Below the pieces are notes generated by a model. The model was not told the DNA's origin and did not search any database. It saw only the letters and a list, made by a program, of their open reading frames with translations. 64,000 nucleotides of DNA from an uncultured Prevotellaceae bacterium (lineage in GTDB: Bacteria > Bacteroidota > Bacteroidia > Bacteroidales > Bacteroidaceae), in contig CAMJFC010000007.1 of the NCBI GenBank assembly GCA_946404865.1, positions 18,297 through 82,296 on the forward strand, written 5' to 3'. Shown here piece by piece: positions 36,548 to 45,565 of the stretch (the stretch's first letter is position 1; each line of letters begins with the position of its first letter). Both the position numbers and the translations under genes were made by a program.

Positions 36548-36621
36548 TGGACCGTACGGGACTCGAACCCGTCCTAGGAGCTTGCGGAGCTCCCGTGCTA
36601 GCCGACTATCACTAACGGCCC
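36548..36621 (-). tRNA. tRNA with atypical anticodon arm (Ala-CGC or Arg-CCG, or pseudo-tRNA)
   Basis: A 74-nt cloverleaf on the minus strand. Acceptor stem GGGCCGT/ACGGTCC (one G-U), TA at 8-9, 3-bp D-stem GTG/CAC with GG and CTAG as in Glu/Gln tRNAs, T-arm ACGGG-TTCGAGT-CCCGT, discriminator A, no encoded CCA. The anticodon arm is odd: GGAGC-TCCGCAA-GCTCC gives anticodon CGC but with C instead of the near-universal U at position 33. The alternative pairing GGGAG/CTCCT gives U33 and CCG but a 9-nt loop. A minus-strand promoter (TACTTTTG) 40 nt upstream suggests it is transcribed. The identity cannot be settled by eye. Confidence 0.7.
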
Positions 36622-36661
36622 AAAGAAATAAAAGGGTGATGAAACAATGGCATCAACGCTG

Positions 36662-36669
36662 CAAAAGTA
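36662..36669 (-). promoter_or_regulatory. -7 element for the tRNA gene
   Basis: TACTTTTG followed by CAGCG on the minus strand, 40 nt upstream of the tRNA 5' end. Part of a compact divergent promoter region with the susC promoter. Confidence 0.6.
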
Positions 36670-36732
36670 TAGTTTTTTTTAATTGTGACAATATTTTTTA
36701 AACATTTTTTTTTATTATTTGAAAAATGTTTT

Positions 36733-36740
36733 TACTTTTG
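36733..36740 (+). promoter_or_regulatory. -7 element for the susC/susD operon
   Basis: TACTTTTG followed by CACCCG on the plus strand, 45 nt before the susC ATG. No -33 TTTG at the usual distance, which could mean activator dependence. Confidence 0.55.
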
Positions 36741-36785
36741 CACCCGACAAACTATCTACTAAGTCAAATTTTTTATCTTACAAAC

Positions 36786-39700
36786 ATGATGAAACTACAA
36801 TTGAAGAGAGCCTTTGTGGCTTTGCTATTGCTCATTGTGGGTTTCGCTGCATACGCGCAGCAAACTGTCAAGGGCACAGTGAAGGACTCAAACGGCGAAC
36901 CGATGATTGGTGTGACCGTCGTGGCTAATGGCACGACTAATGGTGCCGTGACTGACATCGACGGCAATTTCACACTGACCAACGTGTCATCGTCCGACGT
37001 CCTTAATGTCTCGTATGTCGGCTACAAGACGCAGAACTTGAAAGTCGGCAGTAAAAGCTCGTTCAACATCGTGCTCGAGGAAGACAACACCACACTCGAC
37101 GATGTGGTGGTCATCGGTTACGGTACCATGCGCCGTCGCGACCTTACCGGTGCCGTGGCTTCTGTCTCCGGCGACAAACTGGCATCCAACCCTGTGGCCA
37201 ACGTGGCTCAGGCGCTGCAAGGACAGCTGCCAGGTGTGAGCGTTACCTCACAGGACGGACGTCCTGGTGCCACCATGTCTATCCGCGTGCGTGGTGGAGG
37301 CTCTATCACCCAGAGTAACGAACCTCTTTACATCGTTGACGGTGTGCAGGTGAGCGACATCAGCGACATTCCCGCCGACAACATCGAGAGCATCGATGTG
37401 CTGAAAGACGGTGCTTCGACAGCCATCTACGGTGCTCGTGGTGCCAACGGTGTGATTCTCGTCACCACCAAAGGCTCACAGGGCGACGGCAAGGCTCGCG
37501 TGAAGTATAATATGTATTATCAGGTGAAGAGCGCACCGAAGAAACTCGATGTGCAAGACGCTTACGGTTATGTGCTGCACAACTGGAGCTATGCCAAAGC
37601 CTATGGCAATAACGAGGATGAAGGCATCGCCGAGTATTTCGGACTCGGTTCAAAGTACGGTAACCACCTCAATGAATACCGCAACGTGGATGTGCACAAC
37701 TATGTGGACGACGTGATGCGTACGGCCAGCTCATGGAGCCATGACCTGTCGCTCTCCGGTGGTAATGCCAATACGAAATACTACGCCACGGTCAACTACC
37801 TCACCGATGACGGTATCCGTATCAAGTCGGGTTTCCAACGCTGGAACGCCAACTTCAAAATCTCGCAGAAAATCACCCGCAGCCTGACCTTCGACGCCGA
37901 CCTGCGCTATAGTGAGATGAAATTTGAAGGCACCAATTTCGATTATGCCGCCGGTAACTCTGTCTATGGCTATCGCCCCATCGACAATCCGTTCGGCAAC
38001 GATGACCCCTCGCTCCTCTCCATGGGTAGCTCAAGCGTGGAAGACAAAGAGAACCCCACTGCTATCATCGACAACTATACCAATATCACCAAACGCTACC
38101 GCGTGCGTGGCATGGGCACCCTGACATGGAACATCATCAAGGGACTCACCGCCAAGACCGAACTCTCACTCAGTCGTAACTGGAGCGAGACTCGCTACTG
38201 GGATGCCGGACAGTCAACTAACCCCTACAACCAGGCACAACTGACTCAAGGCAATGGCTACGGCACTCGCTGGGCCACCACCGTCAACTACGAGGTGCAG
38301 GGCCTGGGCGAGGACCACTCGCTCACATTGCTCGCCGGTAACGAGGTGCTCGCCAGCAAGAGTCTCTCCAACCGCATGACGGGTGCAGGTTATCCCTCAG
38401 AGTTTAGCATGGACCGTGCTTTCGGACTGATTAACATGTACAACATGAAGGACGACTACTATGAGCAGACCAAAAAACTCTCTGACTTCTACAACACAGA
38501 AAACGATCCCAAACATACCCTGTCGTGGTTCGGACGTGTCAACTACGACTTCCTGGGCCGCTACCTCTTCACCGCTACGTTCCGTGCCGATGGTAGCTCT
38601 AACTTCTCCTCTGAGAACCATTGGGGTTATTTCCCCTCGGCTGCCTTCGGTTGGCGTATCTCCGATGAACCCTTCATGGAGAGCACACGCGGTTGGCTGG
38701 ACAACTTGAAACTGCGTATCTCTTATGGCTCGTCAGGTAACGATGACATCGACGCCAGCCTCTTCAAAGAGTATTGGGTGCCGCAAATCACTTGGAATGG
38801 CGACAAACGTACCGTGACCTTCAAACCTGGTGACATCCTCGCCAACCCCGACCTGAAGTGGGAGACCACCATCTCGCGCAACCTCGGTTTGGACTACAGC
38901 TTCTGGAATGGCAAACTGCGTGGTAGCATCGAGGCCTATTGGAACACCACGAAAGACATCTTGATGAAAGTGCCTGTGGCTGAGACCACCGGACACAGCT
39001 ATCAGTATCAGAATGTGGGTGAGACATCGAACAAGGGTCTTGAACTGTCCGTATTCTATGAGATTGTCCGCAGCAAGGAATTCAACCTGAGTTTCAACGC
39101 TACCTATAACTACAACCACAACAACGTGGAGAAAGTGGTTGAGGGTGTCAATGCCGATACTCACACCGACTGGGGTTCGTCTATGAAACGCCCCTACAAC
39201 GACTATATCATCCGTGAGGGCAGCCCCGTGGGCACCATCTTCGGTTATAAGTCGGATGGTTTCTATACTGTCGATGACTTCAATGTGGTCAATGGCTCTT
39301 GGGTGCTCAAAGATGGTGTACCCGACATCTCGGGCGTGGTCAACTACTCAGGCGGTGGCGTTTATAACCGTCCGGAGGGTCAGGTGGCCTTCCCGGGTAT
39401 GGTGAAGTTCGCCGACACCAATGAGGACGGTGTGGTGACTGAAGAAGATGCTTGTGTCATCGGTCACACCATGGCGAAACACACGGGTGGTTTCAACTTC
39501 CTTGCCAACTGGAAGGGCTTCGACGCTGCTGTCGGTTTCACCTATCAGATTGGTGGAAAGGTATATAATGCCAACCGTATGCACTCGATGATGGGTAACA
39601 AGAACACCTCTTACGGTTGGAACCGTCTGGCCTTCATCGACGACTGCTGGAAGATGTATGACATTGACGCCAACGGCGACCTCTACGCTGTGACCGACCC

Positions 39701-40043
39701 CTCGGCTCTGGCTACACTCAATGCCAATGCCGAATATGCACTGCCTTACTGTGAGTATGGTATGGTGTCGTCGGAGTTTGTAGAGAACGCCTCTTATCTG
39801 CGTCTCAACACCCTCACCATCGGTTATACGCTGCCTAAGACGCTCACCAGCAAGGTGGGCATCAGCAACCTGCGCGTCTATTTCACCGGTGGTAACCTCT
39901 TCTGCATCTCTGGCTACAACGGCATTGACCCGGATGTGAACACCCGCCCGGGCGGACAAAACGGATTCCCCGTGCCCAACTACGACTGGAACTCATATCC
40001 GCGCGCCAGAACCTTTACTTTCGGTCTTAATGTCGCATTCTAA
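36786..40043 (+). CDS. SusC/RagA-type TonB-dependent receptor
   Basis: A 1,085-aa outer-membrane transporter. Signal peptide MMKLQLKRAFVALLLLIVG ending AYAQ. CarboxypepD_reg-like domain (VKGTVKDSNGEPMIGVTV), a TonB box region (LDDVVVIGYGTMRRRDLTGAV), the plug (EPLYIVDGVQVSDI, SIYGARGANGVILVTT-type motif) and a 22-strand-type barrel ending in NVAF. It imports oligosaccharides bound by the following SusD lipoprotein. The upstream in-frame codons in the track lie over the promoter, so the ATG before the signal peptide is used. Cargo is likely a pectin fragment, judged only from the neighbours. Confidence 0.93.
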   Translation: MMKLQLKRAFVALLLLIVGFAAYAQQTVKGTVKDSNGEPMIGVTVVANGTTNGAVTDIDGNFTLTNVSSSDVLNVSYVGYKTQNLKVGSKSSFNIVLEEDNTTLDDVVVIGYGTMRRRDLTGAVASVSGDKLASNPVANVAQALQGQLPGVSVTSQDGRPGATMSIRVRGGGSITQSNEPLYIVDGVQVSDISDIPADNIESIDVLKDGASTAIYGARGANGVILVTTKGSQGDGKARVKYNMYYQVKSAPKKLDVQDAYGYVLHNWSYAKAYGNNEDEGIAEYFGLGSKYGNHLNEYRNVDVHNYVDDVMRTASSWSHDLSLSGGNANTKYYATVNYLTDDGIRIKSGFQRWNANFKISQKITRSLTFDADLRYSEMKFEGTNFDYAAGNSVYGYRPIDNPFGNDDPSLLSMGSSSVEDKENPTAIIDNYTNITKRYRVRGMGTLTWNIIKGLTAKTELSLSRNWSETRYWDAGQSTNPYNQAQLTQGNGYGTRWATTVNYEVQGLGEDHSLTLLAGNEVLASKSLSNRMTGAGYPSEFSMDRAFGLINMYNMKDDYYEQTKKLSDFYNTENDPKHTLSWFGRVNYDFLGRYLFTATFRADGSSNFSSENHWGYFPSAAFGWRISDEPFMESTRGWLDNLKLRISYGSSGNDDIDASLFKEYWVPQITWNGDKRTVTFKPGDILANPDLKWETTISRNLGLDYSFWNGKLRGSIEAYWNTTKDILMKVPVAETTGHSYQYQNVGETSNKGLELSVFYEIVRSKEFNLSFNATYNYNHNNVEKVVEGVNADTHTDWGSSMKRPYNDYIIREGSPVGTIFGYKSDGFYTVDDFNVVNGSWVLKDGVPDISGVVNYSGGGVYNRPEGQVAFPGMVKFADTNEDGVVTEEDACVIGHTMAKHTGGFNFLANWKGFDAAVGFTYQIGGKVYNANRMHSMMGNKNTSYGWNRLAFIDDCWKMYDIDANGDLYAVTDPSALATLNANAEYALPYCEYGMVSSEFVENASYLRLNTLTIGYTLPKTLTSKVGISNLRVYFTGGNLFCISGYNGIDPDVNTRPGGQNGFPVPNYDWNSYPRARTFTFGLNVAF

Positions 40044-40064
40044 TTTAAGGGAGGAAACACAATT

Positions 40065-42194
40065 ATGAAAAAGATATTCAAATCAATGTTATATGCTGCC
40101 GGCGTGCTGACCTTGACCACCGCTTGTGGCGATTTCCTGGAGACGGATTCTCCATCGAAGACCGATGCCAATTTCGTCTTCTCCACCAGCGAGACGGCAC
40201 GTGCTGCCCTCGAGGCCGCATACGCTGACTGGGCGAACGCCGCACAGAACAGGGTGTTCGGCGACGGACTCTTCTACGCTTCCGACGTGGCTGGCTCTGA
40301 CATCGAACGCCATCCCGAGAAATTTGAGAACCAGCCCGGACGTCACTGGCCGGAGTCGTTCTATCAGAACGGCACCTATGCAGGAAAATACGCGCTGACC
40401 AGCTATCAGAAAGAGGATGACACTTATGCTGCCCTCTATAAGATTATCAATGAGGCCAATATCGTGGTGCAAGCTCTGCAGACTTCTGACGGCTTCAATG
40501 AGATGATTGCTGCAGGCGTAGAGAGCACGCAGGGACAGATGTACGGCGAGGCCGTGGCTCTGAAGGCTACCGCATATCGCGAGTTGCTCAAGTACTTTGG
40601 CGATGTGCCTTATCTGAGCGGTAAAGTCACTGACAGCGGCAATCTCTGCGGACGCGATTCTATCTATGATGTCATCCTCGGTGAGTTGGAGCAGGCTGCT
40701 CCGCTGATGTACCGTCTGGGTTCCATCCCCGGGGTGACGGGTAAGAACTATTTCTCTCGCACTTATGTTGAGGGACTGATTGGACGTATCGCGCTCGAGG
40801 CTGGCGGCTATCAGATACGCCGCGGCGACATCACACGTCTTGATGGGCAGGGTAATCCCCTCTCTTTCGAGACCATGGGCAAACCGAACAACGGTGCTGA
40901 GTATGGCCGTCGTACCGATTACAAGAAATACTATGAACTGGCTCAGAAGTATTTCAAGGCTGTCATCGACAACCCCGGAACGGCTGTGTTCCATACCACC
41001 GACCCGCGTCAGAATGAGAGCGGTCGCACTTACGGCAACCCCTATCAGTATTTCTTCCAGCAGATGCATGGTGATGACAACGCCTTCGCTGATGAGTCCA
41101 TCTATGAGGTGTCCATTTCTCAGGGTGCTGGCAACGACGCTCGCCCCTATTCCTTCGGACGGCCTTCAACTGGTGCAAAAGCTGATAACTATCCCTGTAA
41201 GAACTATGGCCAGGGACGTATCAATCCCGCCTTCTACTATGGCGTGTTCGACCCGGCCGACATGCGACGTGATGTGTCTTGCGCAGTCACGGGTACCAAC
41301 GGTGCCAGTGGAACTGAGGTCTTGCTCCCCTTCGCACCGGGTTCACAGGCCAACGGTGGTGGCATCTCCTTAAATAAATGGGATGAGAACCGCCAGACCA
41401 AACCATGGACGGCCAACCAACGTAAGTCGGGCATCAACGGACCGTATATGCGCCTGTCGGAGATTTACTTAGGCTATGCCGAGGCATGTGCTGTGTTGGG
41501 CAATGATGCTGAGGCTAAGAACTACCTCTCTATCATCCGCAACCGTGCCTTCCCTGCTGGCAAGGCTAATGTCGATGCTTTTATCGCCAAAGAGGGCTCG
41601 CTGCTTGAGGCTATCATCGACGAGCGCGGCTTTGAATTTGCTGGCGAGGGCGACCGTCGTACAGTACTCATCCGTACGGGTCTCATCGGTAAAAAAATCA
41701 AGGCCATCAAGGATCTGACCACCAAGATGATGGACGGACTGGCTAAAGACGGATACTACAAGTTTGATAACGGCAACATCATATCCTCGGTCATCTATAC
41801 CAAGCAGGTGGATGCCAAGGCTGCAGTGAAACATCGTCTGACAGCTCAATGTCCCGTAGGCATGGAGAACGACCCCATCCTCTTCCCGGGATGGCGCGGC
41901 GTGAACGACGACTGGTCACAATTCGGTTTGGATTATAAAGGCAATACACTGACCAATCTGGCCATTCAGGGCTTGTTCGAGAAACTCACGGACAATGATA
42001 GGGGCACGTTGCTACAACAGGGTTATACTGAGGTTCCTTGGGGCTCGGAACTGCTCAAATATCGTGATGAGTATGAGAAATACCTCTTCTACGATTGGGA
42101 CTACGAGACCGCACCTATTCACTACTGGCCCTTCACTCCCAATGTGATGACTAACGGTGGATTCACCAATGGCTACGGATTCGCACAGCAATAA
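40065..42194 (+). CDS. SusD/RagB-family nutrient-binding lipoprotein
   Basis: A 709-aa lipoprotein. The signal peptide ends in a lipobox, LTTACGDFLETDSP, with the lipidated Cys near residue 22. The TPR-like N-terminal part (YKIINEANIVVQAL, GEAVALKATAYREL..YFGDVPYL) and the C-terminal RagB/SusD signature (RLSEIYLGYAEAC, IIDERGFEFAGEGDRR) are clear. It forms the lid of the SusC channel at the cell surface. It lies 21 nt after susC. At 709 aa it is longer than many SusD proteins. Confidence 0.93.
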   Translation: MKKIFKSMLYAAGVLTLTTACGDFLETDSPSKTDANFVFSTSETARAALEAAYADWANAAQNRVFGDGLFYASDVAGSDIERHPEKFENQPGRHWPESFYQNGTYAGKYALTSYQKEDDTYAALYKIINEANIVVQALQTSDGFNEMIAAGVESTQGQMYGEAVALKATAYRELLKYFGDVPYLSGKVTDSGNLCGRDSIYDVILGELEQAAPLMYRLGSIPGVTGKNYFSRTYVEGLIGRIALEAGGYQIRRGDITRLDGQGNPLSFETMGKPNNGAEYGRRTDYKKYYELAQKYFKAVIDNPGTAVFHTTDPRQNESGRTYGNPYQYFFQQMHGDDNAFADESIYEVSISQGAGNDARPYSFGRPSTGAKADNYPCKNYGQGRINPAFYYGVFDPADMRRDVSCAVTGTNGASGTEVLLPFAPGSQANGGGISLNKWDENRQTKPWTANQRKSGINGPYMRLSEIYLGYAEACAVLGNDAEAKNYLSIIRNRAFPAGKANVDAFIAKEGSLLEAIIDERGFEFAGEGDRRTVLIRTGLIGKKIKAIKDLTTKMMDGLAKDGYYKFDNGNIISSVIYTKQVDAKAAVKHRLTAQCPVGMENDPILFPGWRGVNDDWSQFGLDYKGNTLTNLAIQGLFEKLTDNDRGTLLQQGYTEVPWGSELLKYRDEYEKYLFYDWDYETAPIHYWPFTPNVMTNGGFTNGYGFAQQ

Positions 42195-42212
42195 TCCTCC
42201 TGTCATAACCAT

Positions 42213-42244
42213 AAAAGGGGTGCTCATCACGAGCACCCCTTTTT
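42213..42244. terminator. Bidirectional rho-independent terminator
   Basis: 13-bp stem AAAAGGGGTGCTC/GAGCACCCCTTTT with loop ATCAC and T tail; the A run on the other side lets it also serve the convergent aldehyde dehydrogenase gene. Confidence 0.9.
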
Positions 42245-42287
42245 CGGAATGATAGTTTTATGTCATCAGTTCAACTGACGAATTCGG

Positions 42288-43730
42288 CTATGCCTTGTAG
42301 TGTGTGTCGAGATACACCACCTTGGTAACAAGGTATTCCTCTACACCGTGCTTGCCGTCGGCGCCGCCGATACCGCTCTTCTTCAGTCCGGCATGGAAGC
42401 CTTGAATGGCCTCGAAATGCATGCGGTTGATGTAGGTCTCGCCAAACTCCAGTTCACGGCAGATGCGGGTGGCGGTGTCGATGTCTTTCGTGAAGACCGA
42501 CGAAGCCAGACCGTACTCACAGTCGTTGGCCCATTCAATCACCTGGTCGATGTTGTCAAACTCCACCAACGGCAGCACCGGACCGAAGGTTTCCTCGTGG
42601 ATGATATCCATATCCTGACGGCAGTCGTCAAGCACGGTGGCGGGGTAGAAGTAACCCTTGCCCTCGATGCGTTTGCCACCGCATAGAATCTTGGCTCCTT
42701 GCTTCACGGCATTCGCCACCTTTGCCTCCACACTCTCCAAAGCAGCTTTCTCCACCAACGGACCCATATCGACATCCTTCTCGATGGCGGGATTGCCCAC
42801 CTTCACCGCCTCGAATTTCTTCACGATGAGGTCGGTGAACGCTTTCTTGATGTCCTTATGCACATACACGCGCTCGGCATTGTTGCATATCTGCCCGGTG
42901 TTGCCGATGCGGCTCTCCAAGATGGCTTGTGCCGCCAGTTCCAAGTCGGCGTCGGGGAAGACGATGGCGGGTGCCTTGCCGCCCAGTTCCAGACTCACCT
43001 TTGTGATGTTGGGTGCGGCGGCCTCCATGATTTTCACACCTGCGCCCACGCTGCCGGTCAGACTTACAATGCCCACCTTCGGGTGCTTGGCCAGTGCGTT
43101 GCCCACGACCGAGCCCTTGCCGGTGACCACGTTGAACAGTCCGGCGGGCAGTCCGCTCTCATCCACGACCTTACAAAACTCACAGCAGTTCTCCGGTGTG
43201 ATTTGTGCCGGTTTGATGACGATGGCATTGCCGGTGATAAGGGCGGCAGCGGCCTTGCGGGCGATGAGGAAGAAGGGGAAGTTCCACGGCAGGATGCCGG
43301 CGGCCACACCGATGGGACGCTTCACCAGTATCATTGTCTCGTTGGGTGCGTCGCTCTGGATGACCTCACCTTCGATGCGGCGTGCAAACTCAGCCATGTA
43401 GTCGAAATAGGTGGCGGTGACACCCACCTCGACGCCGGCGAGTGCCTGCGTCTTGCCCTGTTCGCGCACCAGGATTTCCTGGAACTTGTCAAAATTCTTG
43501 CGGATGCCGTCGGCCATGCGATGCAGATAAACGGCACGCTCGCACGACGGGGTCTTCGCCCATTGTTTCTGGGCTTGGTAAGCTGCGTTGACGGCTTCCT
43601 CCACGTCTTCCACGGTGCCTGCCGGCTGCCGGCTGGTCACTTCTTCAGTGCTGGGGTTCAATACGTCAATCCACTCGCCGGAACGGCTTTCAACGAACTT
43701 GCCGTTGATGTACATTTTCAGATTTGTCAT
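42288..43730 (-). CDS. aldA: Aldehyde dehydrogenase, probable lactaldehyde dehydrogenase
   Basis: A 480-aa NAD(P)-dependent dehydrogenase of the size of E. coli AldA (479 aa). Motifs: PWNFPFFLIARKAAAAL, LELGGKAP with the general-base Glu, NTGQICNNAERVYV with the catalytic Cys, and HEETFGPVLPLVEF. The start MTNLKMYINGK at 43730 fits the family; the 28 upstream track residues cover the promoter. L-lactaldehyde from RhaD action is the expected substrate, which would complete rhamnose breakdown to lactate; glycolaldehyde or succinate semialdehyde are possible. It is transcribed convergently to susCD, so it is a separate unit near the pathway genes. Confidence 0.85.
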   Translation of the reverse strand: MTNLKMYINGKFVESRSGEWIDVLNPSTEEVTSRQPAGTVEDVEEAVNAAYQAQKQWAKTPSCERAVYLHRMADGIRKNFDKFQEILVREQGKTQALAGVEVGVTATYFDYMAEFARRIEGEVIQSDAPNETMILVKRPIGVAAGILPWNFPFFLIARKAAAALITGNAIVIKPAQITPENCCEFCKVVDESGLPAGLFNVVTGKGSVVGNALAKHPKVGIVSLTGSVGAGVKIMEAAAPNITKVSLELGGKAPAIVFPDADLELAAQAILESRIGNTGQICNNAERVYVHKDIKKAFTDLIVKKFEAVKVGNPAIEKDVDMGPLVEKAALESVEAKVANAVKQGAKILCGGKRIEGKGYFYPATVLDDCRQDMDIIHEETFGPVLPLVEFDNIDQVIEWANDCEYGLASSVFTKDIDTATRICRELEFGETYINRMHFEAIQGFHAGLKKSGIGGADGKHGVEEYLVTKVVYLDTHYKA

Positions 43731-43781
43731 AGTGTTTTGGTTTTTAGTTGTTAACAGACGAACATAATAGTAATTGCTCTG

Positions 43782-43789
43782 CAAAAATA
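43782..43789 (-). promoter_or_regulatory. -7 element for aldA
   Basis: TATTTTTG followed by CAGAG on the minus strand, 51 nt upstream of the ATG. Confidence 0.55.
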
Positions 43790-43799
43790 ATCTTTTTTT

Positions 43800-43905
43800 T
43801 CGACATATGAACATAAGAACAAATATTTTTACATAAGAACATATTTTTTTCGACAGATGAACATAGGAACATTTTTTTGACAGATGAACATAGGAACATA
43901 ATTTT
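43800..43905. repeat. Tandem ACATATGAACATAAGAACA repeat
   Basis: About four degenerate copies of the unit gACAgATGAACATAGGAACATttTTTT, the same family as at 7760-7898, again between divergent genes (aldA and the SGNH gene). Confidence 0.75.
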
Positions 43906-43940
43906 TCTTTATTATTTGTCTATTTGTCAGAAAAAGGTCG

Positions 43941-43948
43941 TACCTTTG
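43941..43948 (+). promoter_or_regulatory. -7 element for the SGNH hydrolase gene
   Basis: TACCTTTG followed by TTGCAG, 41 nt before the ATG; TTTG at 43915-43918 is a possible but slightly distant -33. Confidence 0.55.
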
Positions 43949-43989
43949 TTGCAGTGACTAAAATACAACTCTGTTAAAACGATACGATT

Positions 43990-44802
43990 ATGTTGAAAAA
44001 ACGTTTTGTGACCATTCTCCTGATGACCGTCGTCTGTGCTTATGTCTCAGCACAAGTGACTTTTGCACACCCATGGCAAGGCAAGCGCGTAGCGTATTTT
44101 GGCGACAGTATCACCGACCCGAACAACAAAGGTTCGAAAACCAAGTATTGGAATTTCTTACAATCGTGGCTCGACATCACACCCTATGTCTATGGTGTGA
44201 GCGGACGGCAGTGGAATGATATCCCGCGTCAGGCGGATAAGTTGCAGGCCGACCACGGACAAGATGTCGATGCCATCCTGATTTTCGTGGGCACCAACGA
44301 TTTTAATGCGGGCGTTCCCATCGGTGAATGGTGGGACGAGTGCGATACCACCGTGATGGCGGGCATCCACAAACCCAAGGCTATGGTCGCCCGTAGGCAG
44401 CGCATGCCGCAGATGAACCCTGACACCTATCGCGGACGCATCAATATCGCTCTCGACAAAGTGAAACGGATGTTTCCCGATAAACAAATCGTCTTGCTCA
44501 CGCCGTTGCATCGCGCCTTCGCTGAGTTTAGCGATAGCAACTGCCAACCCGATGAGTCGTATCAGAACGAGTGCGGCGAGTGGGTGGATGCCTACGTGCA
44601 GTCGGTGTGTGAGGCGGGACGTATTTGGGCTGTGCCTGTCATCGACTGGAATGCCTCGTCGGGACTCTTCCCCTTGCATGAGGAGGGATTGCGTTACTTT
44701 GCCAAGCCCGATACCGACCGTTTGCACCCCAACGACGCTGGCCAGGAGCGTCTGGCACGCACCCTGATGTATCAGTTGCTCACACTGCCGTGTAGATTCT
44801 AA
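43990..44802 (+). CDS. Secreted SGNH/GDSL hydrolase (probable carbohydrate esterase)
   Basis: A 270-aa exported hydrolase. Signal peptide MLKKRFVTILLMTVVCAYVSAQ. Block I is AYFGDSITDP with the nucleophilic Ser, block III is FVGTNDFNAG with the oxyanion Asn, and block V is DRLHPNDAGQ with the catalytic Asp and His. The fold removes acyl groups; beside a GH28 enzyme, deacetylation of pectin is plausible, but that is inference. No partner domain is seen. It has its own promoter. Confidence 0.85.
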   Translation: MLKKRFVTILLMTVVCAYVSAQVTFAHPWQGKRVAYFGDSITDPNNKGSKTKYWNFLQSWLDITPYVYGVSGRQWNDIPRQADKLQADHGQDVDAILIFVGTNDFNAGVPIGEWWDECDTTVMAGIHKPKAMVARRQRMPQMNPDTYRGRINIALDKVKRMFPDKQIVLLTPLHRAFAEFSDSNCQPDESYQNECGEWVDAYVQSVCEAGRIWAVPVIDWNASSGLFPLHEEGLRYFAKPDTDRLHPNDAGQERLARTLMYQLLTLPCRF

Positions 44803-44856
44803 CCCCGTCGTCGTATGTTTCCGCACGTTTAGCGTGGAAATTACTCGGTTGATCTT

Positions 44857-44904
44857 CACGCTTCGCGTGGAAATTTTTCAAATTTAGTTCAAATTTTTCA
44901 AATT
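44857..44904. repeat. Left 48-bp inverted repeat flanking the GxxExxY gene
   Basis: CACGCTTCGCGTGGAAATTTTTC... is an imperfect inverted copy of 45462-45510. It consists of an outer palindrome (CACGCttCGCGTG) and two inner AAATTTTTCAAATT units. Confidence 0.8.
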
Positions 44905-44965
44905 CATAATTTGAATCATTTCTTCGCGTCAGCTCGCCAAAGTTTTATCTATAAATATAAAGACG

Positions 44966-45391
44966 ATGGATTGGAATAATGAATACAATAGAAAATACAA
45001 GTTCTTTCACGAAATCACAGGAGAGGCAATGAGGGTTCATTCAAAATACAAACCCGGCTTGCTTGAGTCTGCCTATGAGGCAGCTCTCAAATACTTGTTG
45101 GAACAGAATGGGCATCAAGTGGACAGACAGGTCTATCTTCCTATCTATTGGGATGAAGTGAAACTGGATCAGAATTATAGGATGGATTTGGTGATTGACT
45201 CCAATATTATCGTTGAATTGAAAGCAGTTTCACATATTGAAACCATACATCGCAGACAGTTATTCAACTATATGAACCTAACTCATTTGCCCTACGGAAT
45301 GATTATCAATTTCGGAGCCGAGAGTCTCTATTCAGAATGGTATCACAGAAACCCTACGACAGGTCAAATCGATAGAGTAAAACTGCTATGA
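44966..45391 (+). CDS. GxxExxY family protein (PD-(D/E)XK nuclease-like)
   Basis: A 141-aa protein named for its motif, here GLLESAYEAAL (residues 30-40). The PD-(D/E)XK-like core is visible: MDLVID followed by IIVELKAV, giving Asp...Glu-x-Lys, then HRRQLFNYMNLT. Biological role of this family is not established; the core suggests a DNase or nuclease-derived fold. It is bracketed by imperfect 48-bp inverted repeats rather than sitting in an operon, and it splits the SGNH and GH28 genes, so it may have been inserted as a cassette. Confidence 0.8.
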   Translation: MDWNNEYNRKYKFFHEITGEAMRVHSKYKPGLLESAYEAALKYLLEQNGHQVDRQVYLPIYWDEVKLDQNYRMDLVIDSNIIVELKAVSHIETIHRRQLFNYMNLTHLPYGMIINFGAESLYSEWYHRNPTTGQIDRVKLL

Positions 45392-45461
45392 GAATAATGT
45401 TTACAACTCTTGTCACCTATTTATTTAATAATAAACCGTAGTAATACACGCGTAGCGTGAT

Positions 45462-45510
45462 AATTTGAAAAATTTGGATCTAATTTGAAAAATTTCCACG
45501 CGTCAGCGTG
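45462..45510. repeat. Right 49-bp inverted repeat flanking the GxxExxY gene
   Basis: AATTTGAAAAATTTGGATCT... ending in CCACGCGTCAGCGTG, the inverted partner of 44857-44904. Additional small palindromes CACGCGTAGCGTG (45447-45459) and CACGCGTCAGCGTG (45522-45535) lie on either side. Confidence 0.8.
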
Positions 45511-45565
45511 CCAAAGACAAACACGCGTCAGCGTGCCAACCATCATCCTTCTAAAAAACCGCGTT

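Noticed and set aside
36424-36615. 63-aa ORF over the tRNA
   Set aside because: It translates CAACATT repeats and the antisense of the tRNA; not a gene.
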